Source: Acanthaster planci (Eukaryota > Echinodermata > Asteroidea > Valvatida > Acanthasteridae). Taken from it: DNA of 64,000 bases. The stretch is from NCBI RefSeq assembly GCF_001949145.1, contig NW_019091362.1:11686637-11750636 (forward strand), in the 5' to 3' direction. Below the pieces are notes generated by a model. That model searched no databases. It had not been told where the DNA came from and saw only the letters and a program-made list of their open reading frames with translations. A program made the position numbers and the translations under genes. Each line of letters opens with the position of its first letter. The first letter of the stretch is position 1. This document shows positions 58,701 to 64,000 of this stretch, in pieces.

Positions 58701-61700
58701 CTGTAAAAGGGTTGGTCGATTTTGGATTGATAGTTTGCCAAATGTTGGTAAAAATATCAACTTAGCAACCTTTGGGTGAATTTTTCCCACTATTTGGTCA
58801 ATGTTTGACCAACAGTGACGGAAAATTGATCAACAATGTGGTAGCTTTAACAAAGGTTGGGCAAATAACAATGCCCAACACTGTTTTGACCAACGTTTTT
58901 TACACTGTAAGACAGTTCCCCAATCCTGTCGAAAAAGTGGGGGGGGGTCACCAAAACACTTTTGATTTATGGAGTGACAAAGTAAATGGGACTGGCTCCC
59001 TCCGCTCTTTCAATCATTCATATGTCAGCGCGTAACTTCAGTCTTTTTCAGCGCTCGGTAAATTCCACGCTGTCCTCAAATTACTATTCGCCATCTTGAT
59101 TTGTGCATGCGTCCCATGCATAATACCTCTAAGGTAGGCGATCTTGGTACTCTGCAAATCTCACCTGTCTCAAACATTTAGCAGCGAAGTTATGCGGGTA
59201 TGGCTCACATCGACGTAAGCATCGCGCCATTGAATGCAGCTAAGATTTTTCTTTACTTGGATACCAGTGATGCCTCAATCACGAAGGACTGTTGGGCAAC
59301 GAATGCGAATAGGTCTTCAGAACGGACCGGGAACCTGGGACGTATGTTTCACGAATGCAGTCCTTATAACCCTACTAGGCAAGTTTCAAATAGCATGTTG
59401 AGGTGCATGAGGGCACTCCTAAAACTTACTAAGTATTACATGTTTTCATTATGTTAAGGTAAACTCAGGTACCTCTTTTTTTCTGTAGCGTTACGGTTCA
59501 TACATTATTCTACTCGTTTGGTTTCTACATGTGTAATTTTTTTAAATTTCTTTCAGGAAAGCCTGATGCACCAAAAAATCTTCGAGCATATTACGTTACA
59601 GAGAATGATATGCGGGTGGTTTGGGCACCAGGTTACGACGGTGGCGAGACGGTGGAGTTCTATTACATCAACATTCGCGTCATTCCCCGAGATTTCGACC
59701 CTCTGGGCTGGAATGAACTCAACCCAGACTGGCCCCGTGGTCATTTCAGTGACCTCAAACAGGACACGCCCTATCAGGTAGCCGTGTACGCCCAAAACAG
59801 ACATGGTTCAGGTCCTTGCGCAACGGTGGACAAACGCACGAAACGTAAGTGTCGTCTGTCACTCTAACTTGTGCTATTGGTATGTGACAGCGCAAATCGT
59901 CCGCTAACCGAGATACATTATCGGTTGCATATTATGCCTATTTCTAATACTGCGTGCTAAACGACTGCAAGACACTGCCTCCAAGTCCGTACACGATCTA
60001 CTGGGCAACCCGTGAGAGCTAAAACAAACCCAAGTTACCAAATAGTATTCACGTTTTTTGTTTTGAATTTTGAATATTTTCTATATTGTTCTTTGAATCC
60101 ATTTTAGAAATATCAGCCACCTATAAGCAATATAGAGAAACCTATTAAACAAACAACGAAGAAACAGTGAAAATTTTCAAACCTATAAATTGATAATAAA
60201 CAGTCTAACAGTTTTCTGCGCTTCTTTTCTTTTCCATTTTGGTGGTGTTTCAGCCAATTCACCGTTATTGCTGGGTAAGTAGGCCTACTTCAGTCACAGG
60301 TGTATTCAGCAGGGGGGGGGGGTTGGCAGGGGGCAACATATTTTGTTCAGAAAGAATACTCCATAGGCGAGTAGGAAAGAAAGTAATATTAGCACTAAAA
60401 TCATAAGAAAACAACACCAGCAAATAAGAACAACGAAGTCAGGATTTTCCCCCAAACTTCATGTTGAATATTAAGCATGAAGCCACATTCGCTTATGAAT
60501 TTGTTCCCCCCCCCCACACACACACACAGGTGGACACGCCACTGACTTCGATCCTGGTGCCAAAACGTTTCCACTCTAATCACATAAAAGAAAAATCAAA
60601 TTCCCATGTTTTTAGTCTGCACCATTTGATTTGGTACCTGTGGTCTTTTAATTCCCAATAAATTTTAGTTTTTAAGAGAAATATACAACCTATTAAAGAA
60701 ACCAGAAAAGCCAACAATTTTTTTCTCTCCTTGCATTTGAGCTTTAAACGTGACAGAAAAATACGATATAGGCTTATAGCGTTTTCTTGGCGCAATTTCC
60801 TATGCCGGCAAACTTACACTGTTGGGCAACTTTTGAAATACACTGATGACTTTGACAGAAAATGAAATTAGGATTACTGAACAGCCTTTTTGTTTCCTCT
60901 ACTTTTCGGGGGGGGGGGGTCTGTGCCACTCGTTTCACATTTTTATCACTACTGTCAATCCCCGGACAGGTATCCGTGTGTCATACCGCGTGGCACAAAC
61001 GACGCTCTTTGTCGCCGGCATGCCGAAGGGCGACAATGCCGGGACCTGCTTGCAGTTGACGGGCTATGACGTTGAACACAACGAGTGGGTGAGTCTGAGG
61101 CCAGACCTGGACTGCATTCAGCATGACGGCGAATTTCAGTACTCTGGGCCGCATGCCGGTCATATGCATTGCCGGTACTGCAGGGACGGGGTGTGCGGCA
61201 AAGAATCCCATATAACGGAGGGTAAGCTTCAACTCGTGACAATGTTAGCACCTGCTTATACTGCGGCAGGCAAAACAAAAGCGAGTTTTAAATATATTAA
61301 GTCTCTAAGCTCTGCTAAATATTCTGATCGATTATCGATTTTTGAATGGTTATTTTCGAAATTCAATATTAAAAAGTAAAAGCAGTGACATTGAAACGGG
61401 GAAAATGAGTTATTTGCTGAAATAACTGTATTCTACAGACGTATTTTAAGGTGTGTCGACTAAACGTCAAGGTAGCTGAGGCATAGATGACCAACAAGAA
61501 GGCCAAAACATTATTTTCCCCCGGCCTAAATGTCACGGATGTGAGCACCTCACAAGCATGCATATTTTGTACCTGCATTCGTGAGAATGACGTGGAACAA
61601 GCTTTTCGAATATTTGATCAACTGTTAAGTCGAATATTTGAATATTCATTTATTCGAATTGATTTATATGTTATGACGTGCATATACCCACTTTTACAGT

Positions 61701-63869
61701 TTGCGGGACAAATAGGCAATGCGTCAACATTAACATGCCCACTTTGGGTAAATAGGTTAAACATAAGTTTACCACATTCTGTTGCAGAATTATCCAAAAA
61801 AAAATAGAAAATCTTACTGTCTATTTTTTCACCGGCCACTACAGTCTCCATAATTTGGTAGGCCTGCTCATTGTTTGTCGTCCAAAAGGACTCAAGAGTT
61901 AATTCAGATATAAGAGCAAACAGAAATGTGAAACATTTTTGTCACTCCGTTGGGTAAGCCTGCATTGTTTCTGAAGGCTACACTTCCACCGATGCCTCGC
62001 CCATGAAGAGTCATGGTGAAAAAAAAGCACTTTCTTGCTGTGGGTTTTAAATTATGTTTATATTCGAAACACGTTTCGGATATCAACGGACAATGTTCAT
62101 CAACTTATCGATGCTGTTTAGAGTTGATCATATCCAGCCTATAATTACCAGTGGTTGCAAGATTGTGTTTAAATGCTGAGCACAGTTTGCAGTGTGGAAT
62201 AAATGTCTATTTTCCCCTCAAAACAGAGTACTTGTCCACTGCTCCAGGCCCCCGGCCACCTCTGCCAACGTGGCAGAATGGCAGAAACAGGGATGCAACT
62301 GTGTTTATAATGGCCGTGTTTGGCGTCTTCCTACTCCTGTTGGCCTTCCTTGCGTTCTGGTACCGCCGCAAGTTGCGTGGCTGTGTTAAAACCACCTCTT
62401 CAGGTAAGGCCGGTACCCCAAAGGGCTTTTGACCCCACACGTCGTCCTAGAGGTGAATTCCCCCCCCCGGTCATGGACAGTCGGTGTTTTATTTTCCGTC
62501 GAAGACCAGCTACGTGACAGACTATCGACCAGTAAGAAAGGCTAAACCATCTGACGTATTCCTTAATATTGAGTGAATTTACTCAGAGGACATTGAAATG
62601 TTCCCATAGAATTTGGCAGCAGTGACGATCATTTGCCTGCCAATTCATTCCTGGCCTGCTTAATTAAAATTGTCTTATAGAGATGCAGTGAAATGGAAAT
62701 GTGTGGAAGTCTATCACGCCATGGAGGAATAAAAAGCTTTTCCTCCGTGATTATGCCAAGAAGTAGGTTTAGTTACGGGGTGGAACGTGGCTCATTAAAC
62801 TTTCACAAAAACTAAAACAAAATCAAAACGCCAACTGTCATACACTTAGCCATGGCGAAAATGTGTATATCTTCTTTCATTTTATTTTAGAAGAGTGTGC
62901 AGGAAATGGTGCCCAGCCAAACACGTAAGTACCAAAATAACCCCTAATTAGAGGGTCCCATTTCTACGAAAATAGTTGGGAAAATGTAATTTGTACTAGC
63001 TCATGTACAATAGCCTTTGCGTAATTGGAAACCTTGCTGAAACCAACAGTGTGATTGCACTTTTTAAATGTTTCATACGCATTTGACTACAAGAAATATA
63101 TACGATTATTTCACACAGATGACCAGAATACCGACCATTACGCCTTTTTTCTGCTACGTTATTAATATTATTTCTATACCTCGCCCGGCATGTTCAAATT
63201 CTTTCATATATAAGCACATGAAAATGCTGAATATATGAAACAAGCAATTATACTGTTTTCCAGCATCGTTTATAATTTAGGGGTTAATTTTACTGGCGTT
63301 TTTCTCTCGTTTAATTTCTATCATTTTCAGCACCATAGGGGTGGAACACAACTCAAGCGATGCCCCTCCAAGTTACTTAGAAGCAATTGGTAAGAGTATG
63401 AAATGCGAGTAAACTATCACAAGCAACAAAACAGCCCACAACAACACAACGAACAACAACAATAATAGGGAACGTTAACAGTAGCAGCAACAACAAAACC
63501 CACCTGCTACAGAAATATTGAAACTAACCCCAAACACCCACCGGTACAGTGCAGCCGCAGTGGCAAGTGGATTGCAAAACAGGAACTGCGGCAACAACAA
63601 ACAGTTTATAACAAAATGAAAGCAAGGAGATAAAGCCATAACACTGACACAGTGACTAAAGACATGTCACCAACAGCAAAATCGGCAAAATTACTGCAAA
63701 AACTAGGCATCATATTTTCCATCAAAGTTTCACCTAAGCTTCGTCTTTTCCGTTTTGTATAGGAATGCGTTGTCGCATCATTGTCGACGATTATGATAAT
63801 CCCCCACCGAGGTATGATTATGTATTATCGTACAGCCTCCAGCAGCAGGCTGAGGAGGGAGAGGAATAG
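55671..63869 (+). CDS. Gene D: Ig/Ig/FN3 receptor with PPxY/tyrosine tail
   Basis: Predicted type I membrane receptor of 541 residues. Exons: 55671-55728, 57557-57862, 58135-58458, 59557-59844, 60254-60274, 60970-61221, 62227-62403, 62891-62924, 63331-63389, 63763-63869. They total 1626 nt in one frame. Order: signal peptide (1-19), Ig1 (20-121), Ig2 (122-229), FN3 (230-325), linker (326-332), 5-Cys module (333-416), Pro-rich stalk, helix (about 441-462), tail (463-541). It lacks the N-terminal 8-Cys module of B and C: I find no matching exon between 55729 and 57556. The tail differs from B and C, with PPSY (499-502), YDN (517-519), PPRY (521-524) and PRYDY (522-526), and an acidic end. These are WW-, SH2- and SH3-type short motifs by consensus; none is proven to work. 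Its nearest relative is pseudogene A. Confidence 0.85.
55729..57556. other. Gene D intron 1, no 8-cysteine module exon seen
   Basis: Searched by eye for the DC..FECC..TSC..C pattern on the plus strand without success. Contains poly-C/G runs near 56170 and a minus-strand open frame at 56444-56794 with no recognisable domain. Confidence 0.4.
57557..57862 (+). CDS. Gene D exon 2: Ig domain 1
   Basis: A 306-nt phase 1-1 exon with GTDVLCTCIIDS, IQWQFSLDQ and GWYRCAGS. One additional Cys stands two residues before the B-strand Cys, unlike B and C. Confidence 0.87.
58135..58458 (+). CDS. Gene D exon 3: Ig domain 2 (I-set-like)
   Basis: A 324-nt phase 1-1 exon with LECVIVGNPLPTVMWY and DYGIYRCRAANN. 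The acceptor is GCTAG. Confidence 0.9.
58699..58908 (+). mobile_element. MITE copy 4, TIR CACTGTAAAA..GGTTGGTC
   Basis: About 210 bp in gene D intron 3. Left end CACTGTAAAAGGGTTGGTC; right end TTGACCAACGTTTTTTACACTG. Its interior aligns with copy 1 over nearly its whole length. Confidence 0.8.
59557..59844 (+). CDS. Gene D exon 4: fibronectin III domain
   Basis: A 288-nt phase 1-1 exon with GKPDAPKNLR, VVWAPGYDGGETVEFYY, LGWNELNP and LKQDTPYQVAVYAQNRHG. It retains both GACGGTGG repeats, one of which is lost in pseudogene A. Confidence 0.92.
60254..60274 (+). CDS. Gene D exon 5: 7-residue linker
   Basis: A 21-nt micro-exon between TTTCAG and GTAAGT, encoding NSPLLLG after a split Pro codon. 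It is more hydrophobic than DTPTALG in gene B. Confidence 0.7.
60970..61221 (+). CDS. Gene D exon 6: 5-cysteine juxtamembrane module
   Basis: A 252-nt phase 1-1 exon with NAGTCLQLTGYD, LDCIQHDGEFQYS, MHCRYCRDG and VCGKES. The extra Cys two residues before RYC is shared with A only. Confidence 0.87.
62227..62403 (+). CDS. Gene D exon 7: stalk and transmembrane helix
   Basis: Pro-rich stalk APGPRPPLPTW, helix TVFIMAVFGVFLLLLAFLAF and stop-transfer WYRRKLR. Unlike B and C it ends in phase 1, consistent with a different set of tail exons. Confidence 0.88.
62891..62924 (+). CDS. Gene D exon 8: tail part 1
   Basis: A 34-nt exon between TTTTAG and GTAAGT, encoding EECAGNGAQPN with split codons at both ends. 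It is the same length as the tail micro-exon of B and C but unrelated in sequence. Confidence 0.7.
63331..63389 (+). CDS. Gene D exon 9: tail part 2 with PPSY
   Basis: A 59-nt exon between TTTCAG and GTAAGA, encoding TIGVEHNSSDAPPSYLEAI. PPSY fits the PPxY consensus for WW domains, as in Nedd4-family ubiquitin ligases. Confidence 0.75.
63763..63869 (+). CDS. Gene D exon 10: tail part 3 and stop
   Basis: Follows TATAG and encodes IIVDDYDNPPPRYDYVL, then SYSLQQQAEEGEE and TAG at 63867-63869. It holds four tyrosines and a second PPxY. No polyadenylation signal could be fixed before the window ends. Confidence 0.78.
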
Positions 63870-64000
63870 CATTTCTAGGGATCTTGTGGACTGTGGTCTC
63901 AGCGAAAGAAGGCATATGGTTAATGAAAGTGTGGATATTTTTATGAATCTGGGATAGGGGGTGGGGAAATCTTATCTGAATATAAAATAGTCATTTTTAA

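Noticed and set aside
62891-63869. ITIM or ITAM in the tail of gene D
   Set aside because: No tyrosine fits (S/I/V/L)xYxx(I/V/L), and no YxxL/I pair with 6-8 spacing is present.
1-64000. tRNA or rRNA genes
   Set aside because: No cloverleaf with a recognisable B-box (GGTTCGAATCC-like) and no rRNA core sequence was found by eye on either strand.

Overview
The window is eukaryotic, intron-rich animal DNA. It is AT-rich, with one assembly gap (29635-30080), one ambiguous base (53214), many short foldback transposons, TACATGTA and TAGGCCTA-type palindromes, and decayed LINE retrotransposons. This composition fits a marine invertebrate deuterostome (echinoderm, hemichordate or cephalochordate). 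The sequence alone does not let me choose among them.

The main content is a head-to-tail, plus-strand cluster of four paralogous type I membrane receptor genes. I call them A to D. A (620 to about 3638) is the 3' part of a frameshifted pseudogene. B (8311-18448), C (22222-42084) and D (55671-63869) can each be assembled from GT/AG-bounded exons into one open frame of 604, 609 and 541 codons. The shared plan is: signal peptide, an 8-cysteine N-terminal module (B and C only), two immunoglobulin domains, one fibronectin III domain, a 7-residue linker exon, a compact 4-5-cysteine juxtamembrane module I do not recognise, a Pro/Ser/Thr stalk, one transmembrane helix, and a cytoplasmic tail. Every junction from the signal-peptide exon to the transmembrane exon is phase 1, so each module exon is a cassette.

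The paralogs form two subfamilies. B and C have a short tail of about 24-25 residues ending in ETSV, a class I PDZ ligand. D, and A as far as its homology extends, have another stalk, transmembrane segment and tail. D's tail of about 79 residues carries two PPxY motifs, a YxN motif and a PxxDY motif. Similar ectodomains are therefore coupled to different intracellular outputs, an arrangement like paired receptors. A recognition or immune-type role is inference.

Layout: 1-3.7 kb pseudogene A; 4.7-5.2 kb LINE remnant; 7.9-18.9 kb gene B; 19.05-19.35 kb internally deleted foldback element; 21.8-43.8 kb gene C, whose 10-kb first intron is full of repeats and holds the gap; 44.7-47.7 kb LINE remnants; 51.4-51.7 kb an orphan copy of the sequence upstream of B and C; 52.8-53.1 kb LINE remnant; 55.7-63.9 kb gene D. 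I saw no tRNA, rRNA, CRISPR or prokaryotic feature.
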